Of a stretch of 64,000 nucleotides of DNA, positions 45,342 through 54,674 are shown one piece after another. Under the pieces are notes generated by a model. The model was not told where the DNA came from, did no database searches, and was given only the letters and a program-made list of their open reading frames with translations. The first letter of the stretch is position 1; the number at the start of each line of letters is the position of its first letter. This DNA is from CAYRHJ01 sp964424105 (GTDB lineage: Bacteria > Planctomycetota > Phycisphaerae > UBA1845), in contig CAYRHJ010000013.1 of NCBI GenBank assembly GCA_964424105.1, positions 124,001 to 188,000 on the forward strand, read 5' to 3'. Both the position numbers and the translations under genes were made by a program.

Positions 45342-46574
45342 TTACTCACGACTCAGAACTGTGTTGTAGATGCCCACCAGTCGATCATTAAGACCGTTGA
45401 TATTGTATCTTCGTTCAACAAAGGCGCGACCTTCCCGGCCCATGGCTATCCAGCGTTCCGGGTGCTCGATGAGGTGGGAGATGGCTTGAGCCAGCGCGGG
45501 CACGTCACGTTCGGGTACTAGAATTGCGCTCTTGCCATCCAGGACGCCTTCGGGAATGCCGTTGTGCAAAGTTGAAATCACGGGCAGTCCCATCATTTGG
45601 GCTTCTTGAAGGACGAGGCCCTGACCTTCCTGGTCCCCGTTCGCGGCAGTGGCGCTTGACAGTATGAAAATGTGCGCCTTGGCATAATTGATTACGACGT
45701 CCTGTCTCGAAAGTGCACCGAGGAATGAGACGTGCTGCGTCAGTCGCAACTCCTGTACGAGCGATTCGAGATGCGCACGCAGGGGCCCGGTGCCGATGAT
45801 GCGGTAGTGTGTATTGGGGTGTCGCCGGATGACTTGAGAGAACGCTCGAATGGAGTATTCGAGACCTTTTTTTTCCACCAGTCGTCCCACCGTCAACAAG
45901 TTCAGTACACCTGATTTTTGCAGTCGTCGCTCGGAATAGGCATACTGGCCCGTGTCCAAACCAACGGGGAGTAGGAAAATGCGATCCGGTGGACAGCCCA
46001 ACTGCATCGCTCGACGGGCAGTGTACCGCGTGTTGGCAGTGAATGCGGCGCAGTTGGCAAAAAGTTGCCGATACATTCGAAATCCATGACGGCGGGGTGC
46101 GGCGTTGATGTCATAGCCGTGAAACGTCGTAATCATTCGTCCAGTCATCAGACCCATTTCGTGCAGAGCGAGGTTCAGTAGACCGTTGGGACCAAAGTGT
46201 GCGTGACAGATGTCAAACGATACGGGCGTTCGCATACGGGCCGCGGCGAAAAGAATGCGCAGGGAAAGGGCTGCCACTGAGTATCGCGAGGTGTTCAAAG
46301 ATCGAAAAAGTTGTCGCGGATGATGCGCCAGTTGCCGCAATGCGACGATCGGAGCACGCTGCAAGCGGCGGAACAAGCCGGGCGGCAGGTGGAAATAAGT
46401 CGTTCGCTCGATCATCCCATATTGCTGGACGATGGGATGCACGACTCGCGTATCGCCGGGACGGTCGGCGAAAATCTCAACATCGTGCCCGCGATCGATG
46501 AGGCCGGCAATCTGATCGAGGATGAACGTGATTGACGGTTCCGGAAAGTAACTTGTGAGGACGGCTATGCGCAC
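45342..46574 (-). CDS. Family 4 glycosyltransferase
   Basis: 410 residues from GTG 46574, which overlaps the preceding gene by ten bases and has AAGGG upstream. GT-B fold features include VRIAVLTSYFPEPSITFI at the start, CHAHFGPNGLLNLA, LLTVGRLVEKKGLEYSIRAF and the nucleotide-sugar loop QEGQGLVLQEAQMMGLPVIST with PEGVLDGKSAILVP. It likely adds a sugar to a surface polysaccharide. It forms a two-gene unit with the FkbM methyltransferase. A longer frame upstream is inside the neighbouring gene and was not used. Confidence 0.88.
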   Translation of the reverse strand: MRIAVLTSYFPEPSITFILDQIAGLIDRGHDVEIFADRPGDTRVVHPIVQQYGMIERTTYFHLPPGLFRRLQRAPIVALRQLAHHPRQLFRSLNTSRYSVAALSLRILFAAARMRTPVSFDICHAHFGPNGLLNLALHEMGLMTGRMITTFHGYDINAAPRRHGFRMYRQLFANCAAFTANTRYTARRAMQLGCPPDRIFLLPVGLDTGQYAYSERRLQKSGVLNLLTVGRLVEKKGLEYSIRAFSQVIRRHPNTHYRIIGTGPLRAHLESLVQELRLTQHVSFLGALSRQDVVINYAKAHIFILSSATAANGDQEGQGLVLQEAQMMGLPVISTLHNGIPEGVLDGKSAILVPERDVPALAQAISHLIEHPERWIAMGREGRAFVERRYNINGLNDRLVGIYNTVLSRE

Positions 46575-47404
46575 GTCTGCTGACCCTTCAGCAGTGTGCG
46601 AATGCGTTTCAATCGTCCCATGTGCCAGGATCGTAACAGACCAGGTGGAGTTTTTCCCTGACTGTGTATCGTCGGATCGATGAAGTGAAAAGTGGGCGTT
46701 GCGCAGAAACGGGCAACTGCGCAATAACCGAAACCGCGCAGGAACTCGATAGCCTCTTGGCGGGCGAAACTGGTGGCTAGTTCGATGCTCAGTTGGGGGC
46801 GGTGCTTGGCCAAGAGATTCTGCGAACCCTTCAGCACTTCCAATTCCATACCCTCAACGTCGATTTTGACAAGCGCAACGGGCCAACGCCGTGTCGATGG
46901 CGCATCTTCGAGGATGCGGTCAAGAGACTTGATGGCCACAGTCTCGGTAGAATTGTCCGCGTGCAGTTCAGCCATGGTGGATTCCACACGAGTCTTGCCC
47001 CAGTTGCGCTCGTGATCCGGTGGCGTAATAACTCGTCCAGAGCTTGACTCATGCCCGGCGGCTGCGTGGACGACAGTGCAGTTGGCAACGTCGTTACGCA
47101 ACAGATTGCTTCGAAGCACGGCACAAAGGTTCGCTGACGGCTCAATGGCCAACACATGATCGGCCAGAAGTTTGGCGAAATACACCGTGTGGTTTCCGAT
47201 GTTAGCGCCCACATCAATGAACAGTCCGCCCCGCGGGCCGGAGTAGGCCATGTGTTCCAATAAGTCTGATTCGTAGAATGTGCGCCGGCGGCGGATGATC
47301 CGGCAGATATGGTCATCGGGTTGAGCACAGTGGAGTTCAATCTTCAGGGTCTCCGGCACCCATCGTTCGCCCTTCAACTTCAAAATCGTGTAGTTAAATT
47401 GCAT
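46565..47404 (-). CDS. FkbM family methyltransferase
   Basis: 279 residues. GLFIDVGANIGNHTVYFAKLL is the SAM-binding motif, VLAIEPSANLCAVLRSNLL follows, and VALVKIDVEGMELEVLKGS is the FkbM signature. These enzymes O-methylate sugars, often in surface polysaccharides or antibiotics. It overlaps the glycosyltransferase gene downstream by ten bases, so the two probably modify the same glycan. Confidence 0.92.
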   Translation of the reverse strand: MQFNYTILKLKGERWVPETLKIELHCAQPDDHICRIIRRRRTFYESDLLEHMAYSGPRGGLFIDVGANIGNHTVYFAKLLADHVLAIEPSANLCAVLRSNLLRNDVANCTVVHAAAGHESSSGRVITPPDHERNWGKTRVESTMAELHADNSTETVAIKSLDRILEDAPSTRRWPVALVKIDVEGMELEVLKGSQNLLAKHRPQLSIELATSFARQEAIEFLRGFGYCAVARFCATPTFHFIDPTIHSQGKTPPGLLRSWHMGRLKRIRTLLKGQQTCA

Positions 47405-47545
47405 CGTCAGGAAACGATGGTATCAAGGACACGCAATCGCGGCAAATCTGCGTCGTTGGCCCCGTCAGTAGGGCGGCATTCACCCGCCCCGGGTCGCTAT
47501 ACTGAGCGACGCGGTCTTACGAACGCGAGCGCAACAAGACGAAGT

Positions 47546-48928
47546 ATGCCCATGACTATTCCAACCATGCGTCATTCGGCCTTTAGCGTCGACAGCAAAG
47601 CCGTCGTCTTGGGCTTGCACAAGCTGGGTGTCGTGCCGGGCATATTGATTAACCTGGCCTCGGCGCTGTTTCAACCGTCGATTACGACGGCTATGGTCTG
47701 TGTGTTGAGCATCATCTGCTTCTGCTTGGCGTTTCGGTTGAAGCGATCGACCGTGGATGAGCCGACCCCCGCGCCCAAGATTCTGGGTCTGGACGGCAAA
47801 CCCATATCCACAACCCCGCCATCTCCCCCGCCCCCCCTGTCAGAGAAGTTCAAGTGGGCATTATCAGCGTGGTGGCGATACCCGCTGACGATTGCCGGCT
47901 CAATTCTGTTCGGAATCTCCGTCCGGAGCGCCTACGTGGCGTGGGGTGAAGAGGAAGCGTGGATCGTCAAGATGTTCGCTTCGTTGATACGCATCGAGGA
48001 AACCACCGCCACGACGCAGGGCCAAGTTGGGCGTATGGAGACCCGGCAGATCGACGACTCCGACCGACTCCAACGCGTCGAACAGCAGAATGAAGACATT
48101 GCCACCTGGCTGCGCGAGCTGTTCGCCGACAAGAAGCCCGGCGAGGACCCGACGCGCGAGCAACTGTCGCCGGATCTGATCGAACTAGCCAAGCTGCTCC
48201 GCGAGCGCGGCAACGAGGAACAACGGGCGACGGCGGAAATTGCGCTGAAACACCATGCGGAAGCCGACGCGATCATCCAGAGGCTCAAGCAAGCTCCCCT
48301 GGCTGAGACCCACCGCCTGCTCACGATGGAGGGCGACAACTGGTACCGGGCCGGCGAGTTCGACCGGGCGATCGACCCCTACGAAAAGGCCCTCGCCCTG
48401 CGGCCCGACCACTTCACCACCCGCAACAACGTCACCGTCGCCCGCGTTCAAGCCCGGCTGAGCGATATCGCCGCCCATCGCCGCCGGGCCATCGAAGTGG
48501 CCGAGGGAACGCTCCAACGCCTCTCGCCCGGCTCCACCGACTGGGCCACGACGCAGAACAACCTCGGCGCCGCGTGGGCGGACCTGCCCACCGGCGACCG
48601 CGCCGCCAACGTCCAGCGGGCCATCGAGTGCTTCGAGGCTGCCCTGACCGTGTACACGTTTGAGGCCCACCCGGTCGACTGGGCCGGGATGCAGAACAAC
48701 CTCGGCATTGCGTGGGCGGTCCTGGCGGAACATCGGCCGGCGGAGCGGTGCGAACTGCTGCGCCGGGCGATCGCGTGCGGGAAGGGGGCGATGGAGGTGC
48801 TCACAACTGATGCGTTCCCGCGCGAGCACGGCTCGACTTCGAAGAACCTGGGGATCGTTCGCGAGGTGTACGAGCGGGCAGGCTGCGAGAGCGAGGCGCC
48901 GTTCGACGACATCGAGCCGGCGCGGTGA
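47546..48928 (+). CDS. Membrane protein with C-terminal TPR repeats
   Basis: 460 residues from ATG 47546. Hydrophobic segments at about 27-64 and 113-132 anchor it, followed by a polar, coiled-coil-like part (about 140-230) and TPR units: NWYRAGEFDRAIDPYEKALALRP near 265, then two copies of a longer unit with DWATTQNNLGAAWADL and DWAGMQNNLGIAWAVL. This latter TPR type is common in cyanobacterial and other multidomain proteins with CHAT or NTPase domains. No such effector domain is visible here. It probably serves as a membrane-bound scaffold. Function unknown. Confidence 0.7.
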   Translation: MPMTIPTMRHSAFSVDSKAVVLGLHKLGVVPGILINLASALFQPSITTAMVCVLSIICFCLAFRLKRSTVDEPTPAPKILGLDGKPISTTPPSPPPPLSEKFKWALSAWWRYPLTIAGSILFGISVRSAYVAWGEEEAWIVKMFASLIRIEETTATTQGQVGRMETRQIDDSDRLQRVEQQNEDIATWLRELFADKKPGEDPTREQLSPDLIELAKLLRERGNEEQRATAEIALKHHAEADAIIQRLKQAPLAETHRLLTMEGDNWYRAGEFDRAIDPYEKALALRPDHFTTRNNVTVARVQARLSDIAAHRRRAIEVAEGTLQRLSPGSTDWATTQNNLGAAWADLPTGDRAANVQRAIECFEAALTVYTFEAHPVDWAGMQNNLGIAWAVLAEHRPAERCELLRRAIACGKGAMEVLTTDAFPREHGSTSKNLGIVREVYERAGCESEAPFDDIEPAR

Positions 48929-49220
48929 GGCGTGCGCTGCTGGGTTTTTGCTTGGAACTCGGAAGTGGGCAAACGCTCGGTCGGCGTGCAGACGTAGTGG
49001 TTCGAGCGAGTCTGCGCGAATCACGTGCGGCGGGCTATGCCTCCGCGTGCTCACGCACACGGTTCTGACCCGCTTATTCCGCGCTTTGGGTCTGGGGCTA
49101 CGAGACAGGGTGACGCTTGGCTATCCACCAGGGAAATTGCCACTTCGACAACAGCGGCGAACGTTAGTAACATGATCGCGGCATCGTAGCCCGAGGTCCG
49201 TTGCCCGCGGAGTGTGTCGC

Positions 49221-49619
49221 GTGTCAGTCAACACCATCAAGCCGCCGTCCGATTGCCCAGCCATCCGCGTGGTCATGATGCCACGGGACTTGAACGCTGC
49301 CCACACTATTTTCGGCGGGGTGTTGTTGAGTTACATCGATCAGGCTGGCTTTGTCGAAGCCCGACGGCAGGCGCATCATCGCTACGTGACGGTGGCGATA
49401 CGCGAAGTGATTTTTCATGAGCCGGTGTACGTGGGGGACGTGGTCAGCTTTCACTGCGAGACCGTCAAGATCGGGCGCACATCGATTACGGTGCACGTGA
49501 CGGTTTCCGTGGACCGATTTGAACAACCCCACGAGACCGTCAAGGTCACCGACGCGGAAATCGTTTTCGTGGCGATTGACGAAAATCACAAGCCCAAGCC
49601 CATCTTCGCTGGTTCATGA
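49221..49619 (+). CDS. Hotdog-fold acyl-CoA thioesterase
   Basis: 132 residues from GTG 49221 (GTG 49212 would add three). IRVVMMPRDLNAAHTIFGGVLLSYIDQAGFVEARR is the start of the YciA-like acyl-CoA thioesterase family; the family position for the catalytic Asp is in YIDQAG. FHEPVYVGDVVSFHCETVKIG follows. It hydrolyses acyl-CoA thioesters in the cytoplasm. It is a single gene. Confidence 0.88.
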   Translation: MSVNTIKPPSDCPAIRVVMMPRDLNAAHTIFGGVLLSYIDQAGFVEARRQAHHRYVTVAIREVIFHEPVYVGDVVSFHCETVKIGRTSITVHVTVSVDRFEQPHETVKVTDAEIVFVAIDENHKPKPIFAGS

Positions 49620-49762
49620 GCTGACATCGATTACCCTGAATGATTTGTGTCACGAAGGTTCGGTCGGATAAGTGGCAGCATGCCGGTCGCGGCGCAGAAG
49701 AATGTGCAAATTCGAATGCGGCCCCGTCGGTTCAGAGAACTTGGGCCACCTGACCACACGCC

Positions 49763-49946
49763 ATGATCATCGGCTCCCCCACGTCTAAAGACGTGGGCCA
49801 CCCAGCCTAGCATGTTCGAAATTCTTCGAACGCCGATCGTCGAGACCCCACCCATCGCTGCGCGATGAATAGGGCACCCTCCGACAACTCGGTTGAAACG
49901 GTTTGGGTGTTCGTCCGCTCCCTGACGGTCGCGGCTCTGATACGAG
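49763..49946 (-). repeat. Compound palindromic repeat C-D (reverse) plus repeat type A
   Basis: Unit D in reverse at 49763-49805 has the hairpin CCACGTCT-AAAG-ACGTGG region; unit C in reverse lies at 49843-49880. The pair matches 21421-21517 but with changed stem bases in D on both arms. A repeat type A copy in reverse orientation is at 49913-49946. This fills the gap 49620-49982; no gene is seen in it. Confidence 0.8.
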
Positions 49947-49982
49947 GCAGGCAGAATGACAGACTACCCTGGCGTGGCCGGG

Positions 49983-50606
49983 TCAGATGGCTGCGGATGA
50001 CGATCGGTCGAGGAGGCGGCACAGTCGAGATTTCACGATTGGCCAGTCGGTGTCGATGATGCTGTAAAAGACGGAGTCACGAATTTCACCGTCGGAACAC
50101 AGTCGATGTTTGCGGTGAAGCCCTTCCCGTACGGCGCCGATCCGCTCGATGGCCCGCTGCGAGCGTTCGTTTCTGCCATCGGTCTTCAGTTGAACCCGGG
50201 CTGCACCCAGCGATTCGAAAGCGTGTTGGAGCAACAACCATTTGCATTCCGTATTGATGGGCGTGCGATGGAACGCGGTGCCCAACCACGTCCAACCGAT
50301 TTCCAGGCCCCGTGCCGATCGGCGGATGTCCATGAATCGCGTGGAACCCACGGCTTGGCGGCTATGAAGATCGATGGTCGCGAAGGGGATTTCGTGGCCT
50401 CGTTCGTGGTCGGCGAGGGTTGTGCGAATCCAATCGAGCATGTCCTGCGGTGATTGGGGCATTCGAATGGGCATGTATCGCCAGATGTCGGTGTCTTGAC
50501 TTGCTCCAAAAAGTTCGTCCGCATGCCGAAGTTCGAGCGGTTCCAGACGAACGTATCGTCCGGTCAGAACCGTCGGCTGTGGGTCGAAGGGGTTTTTGTT
50601 GAACAT
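49983..50606 (-). CDS. GNAT-family N-acetyltransferase (RimJ/RimL-like)
   Basis: 207 residues from ATG 50606. The family pattern is VRLEPLELRHADELF at the start, IGWTWLGTAFHRTPINTECK in the middle and RVQLKTDGRNERSQRAIERIGAVREG for the acetyl-CoA binding part. The substrate is unknown; RimJ/L enzymes acetylate protein N-termini, and others acetylate small molecules. An in-frame ATG lies five codons upstream. Confidence 0.88.
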   Translation of the reverse strand: MFNKNPFDPQPTVLTGRYVRLEPLELRHADELFGASQDTDIWRYMPIRMPQSPQDMLDWIRTTLADHERGHEIPFATIDLHSRQAVGSTRFMDIRRSARGLEIGWTWLGTAFHRTPINTECKWLLLQHAFESLGAARVQLKTDGRNERSQRAIERIGAVREGLHRKHRLCSDGEIRDSVFYSIIDTDWPIVKSRLCRLLDRSSSAAI

Positions 50607-50780
50607 CGGGATTTCCAGCAATCGTTCGTGAAGTTTCGTTTTCTTGGCCTTGATTCAATGAGCGCCAAGCGCGTCTGCCGGCGTTGTTGGTTTGAATTGT
50701 CGCACGTTTTGGAACGGTATCAATAGTGTTGAAACGGTTCAGGGGTTCGTCCAACTGAACGTGAAGGCCGATTCGCTTTC

Positions 50781-50821
50781 CGTAAAAACGCCACGGGCCG
50801 CGGTTGGCCCGCGGTCCGTGG
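50781..50821 (-). terminator. Rho-independent terminator of the flagellin gene
   Basis: On the minus strand the hairpin CCACGGACCGCGG / CCGCGGCCCGTGG (50791-50821) is followed by CGTTTTTACG, a T-run. It lies 43 bases after the flagellin stop codon. Another GC-rich hairpin (GGGAAAG/CTTTCCC, 50827-50850) lies between. Confidence 0.85.
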
Positions 50822-50863
50822 TTGAAGGGAAAGGCCCCCCCGGCTTTCCCGGTACGGTCTCGA

Positions 50864-52333
50864 TTATCCCAGCAGTGAAAGAATCTGCGATGCCTGCTGG
50901 TTGGCTAGGCCGAGCAGCGAGATGCCCGAGTTGAGCAACACCGTCTGCCGATTCAGCTCGGCGGTCGCCACGGCGAAGTCTGTGTCCCCGATGATGCTGG
51001 TGGCCTGCGTCAGGCCTGTCTTCTGCGCCTCGAGCGAGTTGATGGACGAACGCACCTGAAACTTTTGAAACGCTCCGATACGTCCACGCTCCGTGGCTAC
51101 GTCGTTGATGGCTTTTCGCACCGTTTTCAGGGCGGTGGCTACGTCCGTGTTCAAGTCGGCTGATTGACCTCCGCGAAGGTCGGAAAGAAACGCCCCCGTG
51201 TCTCCACCGCCCAGATTGATGCTGAGCAAGGGATTCACGCCGATGGTGACGCGTGTGGAGCTGTCGGAACCGAGCTGGAACGTCGCCCCGCCGGTGATCT
51301 CCACGGAAAAAGTCTCCGTGTTAGATCGGTTGGCGACTCGCCCGTAGCCGTAGTCTTCTTCCAGACTGTACTGAAAACTAAGGCCGTTGCCGGTGAAGTG
51401 AACGTCCAAGCCGTCCACGGTCGCGTTTTGACCGTTGACGGTGACGCTCGCGTCCACGCCCTCCACGCGAGACGTTTCGATGAAGGCGAAGGTCGTCGCG
51501 GTTCCGGTTTGCTTCAATACCCCTCCGGAAAGCACGTCGACACTGATGAACTCGTCATTTCCAAAACCCGTAGTGTGCAGTTCGATATTGTTATTGATGG
51601 TGACGGCGCTGACACCGGTCTGTGCAGTGGCGGTGTTGATCGCCGACACAATGCCGTCACGCGTCAGTCCGCTGCCAATTTCAAGAACTGCATTTCCCAA
51701 TGTTCCAGTAATGGAAATGGAGGTCGTCCCACTGGTATTGAGGGTCGTTCCACCCGCGCCGAACGACGCCGCTGTTATCGCGGCTGATGCAGTCTGGGCG
51801 GACGCAGTGATGGTCGCGGTGACACTGATGGCAGAGGATGATTGCGGTCGGGAATACACGCGCAGGTTTGTGACCTTGGTGCTGTCCACGCCCGTCGTAT
51901 TGATGCCCAAACTGCCGTCCAAAAGACGCTTGCCACTGAATGACGTCGTGCGGATGATTCGGTCAATGGATTGGATGGCGGAATCGATTTGGGCCTGATT
52001 GGCTGCCACCTCTGCCGCAGTCACGCCGCTGGCATTGGCAGATGCCGCCGTCAGCGTTTCAATTTCCGTCAACAAGGAGCCGACTTCCTGAAGTGCCGCG
52101 TCGGCCACCGCCATTTGCGAATCCGTCCGCTGATTGCTATCGATGGCCGCACTGACCTTGGTCAGTTCGGAATTGAGCGACTCCAGGGCGATCAGTCCGG
52201 CGGGATTGTCCGCACCAGTGTTGATCTTCTTTCCGGTGGTCAACTGCGTCAGTGCAGTCGATTGACGGCTCGTGGTCCGGTTTATGATGCTCAACAATGA
52301 TAGCGTGTTGGTGTTGGTGATAGTCAGCGCCAT
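50864..52333 (-). CDS. fliC: Flagellin
   Basis: 489 residues from ATG 52333. The D0/D1 helices are at about 1-140 (ITNTNTLSLLSIINRTTSRQ, then ALTQLTTGKKINTGADNPAG) and about 405-489 (VRKAINDVATERGRIGAF to NQQASQILSLLG). The variable centre carries beta-rich segments, Thr/Ser-rich, about 265 residues. It assembles into the flagellar filament. It is a single gene with a clear terminator. A longer frame upstream of 52333 is not family-like. No other flagellar gene is in the window. Confidence 0.96.
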   Translation of the reverse strand: MALTITNTNTLSLLSIINRTTSRQSTALTQLTTGKKINTGADNPAGLIALESLNSELTKVSAAIDSNQRTDSQMAVADAALQEVGSLLTEIETLTAASANASGVTAAEVAANQAQIDSAIQSIDRIIRTTSFSGKRLLDGSLGINTTGVDSTKVTNLRVYSRPQSSSAISVTATITASAQTASAAITAASFGAGGTTLNTSGTTSISITGTLGNAVLEIGSGLTRDGIVSAINTATAQTGVSAVTINNNIELHTTGFGNDEFISVDVLSGGVLKQTGTATTFAFIETSRVEGVDASVTVNGQNATVDGLDVHFTGNGLSFQYSLEEDYGYGRVANRSNTETFSVEITGGATFQLGSDSSTRVTIGVNPLLSINLGGGDTGAFLSDLRGGQSADLNTDVATALKTVRKAINDVATERGRIGAFQKFQVRSSINSLEAQKTGLTQATSIIGDTDFAVATAELNRQTVLLNSGISLLGLANQQASQILSLLG

Positions 52334-52704
52334 GATCGTGCCCTTCCGTACCGAGTTCGGCGAGAAAACTGTCTGTCCCGTGGAAGTGAGCTTATGATAC
52401 GTCAAGGCGCCCGGCAAATTAGGCAAAACAAATTTTGCCATTCAGTGCCAGGGACTCGACATCCTTGATTTTTCAGGACACTGCATTGATTTTGACGGTC
52501 CGTTCATCATAATCGATCAAAAGTACCCACACGTGCGGCTTGCGTAAACGTCCGACGTGCGGAACGCCAACGCAGTTATCACTCCAATGCAGTTATCACA
52601 CGCGCAGGAATACGGGCATGAACCCATAGATAGTAATGCATTCCCAGTTGCGGTCGTTGGCGAATGGAATGGATGACCGTCGAGAATAGTCCCAAAAGCA
52701 GGTG
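52334..52704. promoter_or_regulatory. Flagellin upstream region with an 18-base palindrome
   Basis: GGCAAAACAAATTTTGCC at 52422-52439 is a perfect palindromic stem of seven bases with a four-base centre, 89 bases upstream of the flagellin start. It could be an operator or lie in the 5' leader. No classic sigma-28 or sigma-54 promoter could be fitted with correct spacing. Confidence 0.4.
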
Positions 52705-53460
52705 TCAGTTGGGGGGCTGGGTCTGTAAAGCGAGCGCATAGCGACGGAGCAAGGCGCACGACGATGGTTGACGTTCCATTATGTGCGAAAGGTGGTAGTC
52801 GAACAGGTCAAACCAGCCGCCCTGGTCCGCATCGGTGGTTGGCGACGTCCCTTCGAGCACCGCCCGCCTGACGGCCACTCGCCTTTTTTCAACGCGGGCG
52901 CCTTCACAGTTGCGGCACAACAGGCCGCCTTCATGCGAGGAAAAATAGATATCCCGCGATTGTTCCAAGCCGCCCCCGCATCCCACACACCGGTCCGTCT
53001 GTGGCAGCAGGCCGACCTCGTCCAATAACTGTCGCTGGAAGGTAACCAATCCGGGAATGACGTTTTTGCCCTGCGAAAGCTGCGATAGAAAAGCCACCGT
53101 CTGATCAAATAGCGTCGGATGGGCATCCCAATCTTCCGTCAAGGCCGACACGACGTCCGCGACGTACTGGGATGCGTGAAAGCGCGGAAGGGTTTCGGTG
53201 AGTCCGAGAAAAACTCGAGTCTGTTTCCATTCCGTCAGGGTGGCCAAGGCTTCCTGCCCGACTTGGCGCACGAAGAACACCAGTTGTCCGACCTCTAGAA
53301 GCTCCATCCCCGCATTGAACCGCTTGGCCGTCGAGCGACGGGCCCCCTTGGCGATCACGCGGACCTTGCCATTGGTCCGCGAAAACAGCGTCACCACTTG
53401 TGAAGATTCCGAGTATTCCGTTCGACGAAGGACAATCGCTTGATCGGAAATGAGTGGCAT
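52705..53460 (-). CDS. recO: DNA repair protein RecO
   Basis: 251 residues from ATG 53460. The OB-fold N-terminus has DQAIVLRRTEYSESSQVVTLF and VRVIAKGARRSTAKRFNAG. The zinc site is formed by CVGCGG and CRNC. RecO loads RecA onto SSB-coated single-stranded DNA with RecR. It sits between flagellin and nadD, on the same strand, and is separated from nadD by 107 bases. Confidence 0.93.
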   Translation of the reverse strand: MPLISDQAIVLRRTEYSESSQVVTLFSRTNGKVRVIAKGARRSTAKRFNAGMELLEVGQLVFFVRQVGQEALATLTEWKQTRVFLGLTETLPRFHASQYVADVVSALTEDWDAHPTLFDQTVAFLSQLSQGKNVIPGLVTFQRQLLDEVGLLPQTDRCVGCGGGLEQSRDIYFSSHEGGLLCRNCEGARVEKRRVAVRRAVLEGTSPTTDADQGGWFDLFDYHLSHIMERQPSSCALLRRYALALQTQPPN

Positions 53461-53567
53461 GCAACGTCCCCGCGGCGATGTTCGTCTCAATGCGCCCGCC
53501 AACGACTCGTGCGACACGCGAGCAATTGTCGGCGGTCCGTGAATCGACCGGTGGGGGCTACGAGCAG

Positions 53568-54206
53568 CTAACCGCCGGGCGACGTCGCCGGGTCGATGTA
53601 GAGTCGCCGCTGCTCGATGTAGGATCGCACCTCGTCCGGCACCAGATATCGGATCGACCGTCCTTCACGCACGCGCTTGCGAATGTCGGTCGCGGATATT
53701 TCGATCCGGGGCGTCTCCATTACGTCGCGCATCAAACGTTCGATCTGTGCCCGCGACAACGCTCCGGACAGCACCGACTCCGCAGGTCGCTCCCAACCGG
53801 GTCGGACAGCCGTCACCACCCGCACGCGATCCACCAACTCGGAAACACGATGCCAGTTGTGCAAGTCAGCCAAGGAATCACAGCCGATAACCCAAAACAA
53901 CTCCGCACCGTCTTGGTAATGGTCGCGGAAATGATCGATGGTGTGAATGGAATAGGTCGGACCGGCTTGGCGAAGATCGAAGTCGCTGAACTCGAATAGC
54001 GGTTCGCTTGCGATGGCCAACCGAATCATCTCGGCGCAATGCCCGACGCTCGATAATTCCCGCGCGTTCTTGTGCGGCGGATGGGCGGAGGGGAGAAAAA
54101 TCAGTTTCGTCAGATTCAGCATCTCAGCTACGGCGCGTGCGCTGATCAGATGTCCGAAATGAATGGGATCGAAGCTGCCCCCCAATAGCCCGATGCGTTT
54201 GACCAT
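53568..54206 (-). CDS. nadD: Nicotinate-nucleotide adenylyltransferase
   Basis: 212 residues. The nucleotidyltransferase motif GLLGGSFDPIHFGHLISA is at the N-terminus, and ISATDIRKRVREGRSIRYLVPDEV at the C-terminus matches the ISSTxIR-type motif. KLIFLPSAHPPHK is the substrate loop. It converts nicotinate mononucleotide and ATP to deamido-NAD. It precedes recO on the minus strand. Confidence 0.96.
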   Translation of the reverse strand: MVKRIGLLGGSFDPIHFGHLISARAVAEMLNLTKLIFLPSAHPPHKNARELSSVGHCAEMIRLAIASEPLFEFSDFDLRQAGPTYSIHTIDHFRDHYQDGAELFWVIGCDSLADLHNWHRVSELVDRVRVVTAVRPGWERPAESVLSGALSRAQIERLMRDVMETPRIEISATDIRKRVREGRSIRYLVPDEVRSYIEQRRLYIDPATSPGG

Positions 54207-54674
54207 CTGAACGATGCCGCCTTTCGCCGATTCACAGGGATCAAACTTCGGCTCGTTTCGCGAGCCGCACGGGCCTGTCTTTGACGTGAGCGCTGACGCG
54301 TGTCAAGGGCCTGTGCCCGCCTATGGGCTGGATTCCGGCTTGCGCCGGAATGACGATGTTCACTTTTTGCCGCCCTCCGCAGTAACAGCCACCCATCATC
54401 TTGAATTTGATTCGCATGGTGTGTACCGGCGATTCATCAGAACCACGCGGGTTTGACGATTGATTCGCCGGCTTGATATAGTTCCCGGCGGGCCAACCAA
54501 TGGCGGGCGGATTTGTTGATGTTTGAATGGTATGATGAAGTTCATCCGTTCTGGCCGTAGAACCGTCACCCCGGCGAAAGCCGGGGTCCAGGCAAGCGTG
54601 CTGCCGTTCCAGGCTTTCGCGGAAACAACCACCATCGTTCAATTGACCATTCAAAGATCAATAGAACTGCGAAC
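54207..54674. other. Gap with two GC-rich palindromic repeats
   Basis: Palindrome GGATTCCGGCTTGCGCCGGA at 54330-54349 (continuing ATGAC) and CCCCGGCGAAAGCCGGGG at 54569-54586 (in GTCACCCCGG context). Both belong to a type of dispersed repeat seen in many bacterial genomes. No gene is seen. Confidence 0.6.

Noticed and set aside
45034..45369. Plus-strand frame after the second Rhs fragment
   Set aside because: No Rhs core or other family features; it overlaps the end of the glycosyltransferase gene on the other strand.
52441..52480. Sigma-54 promoter for flagellin
   Set aside because: TGGCAC followed by GGCA is present, but the GG-to-GC distance is nine bases instead of ten and the -12 box is poor.
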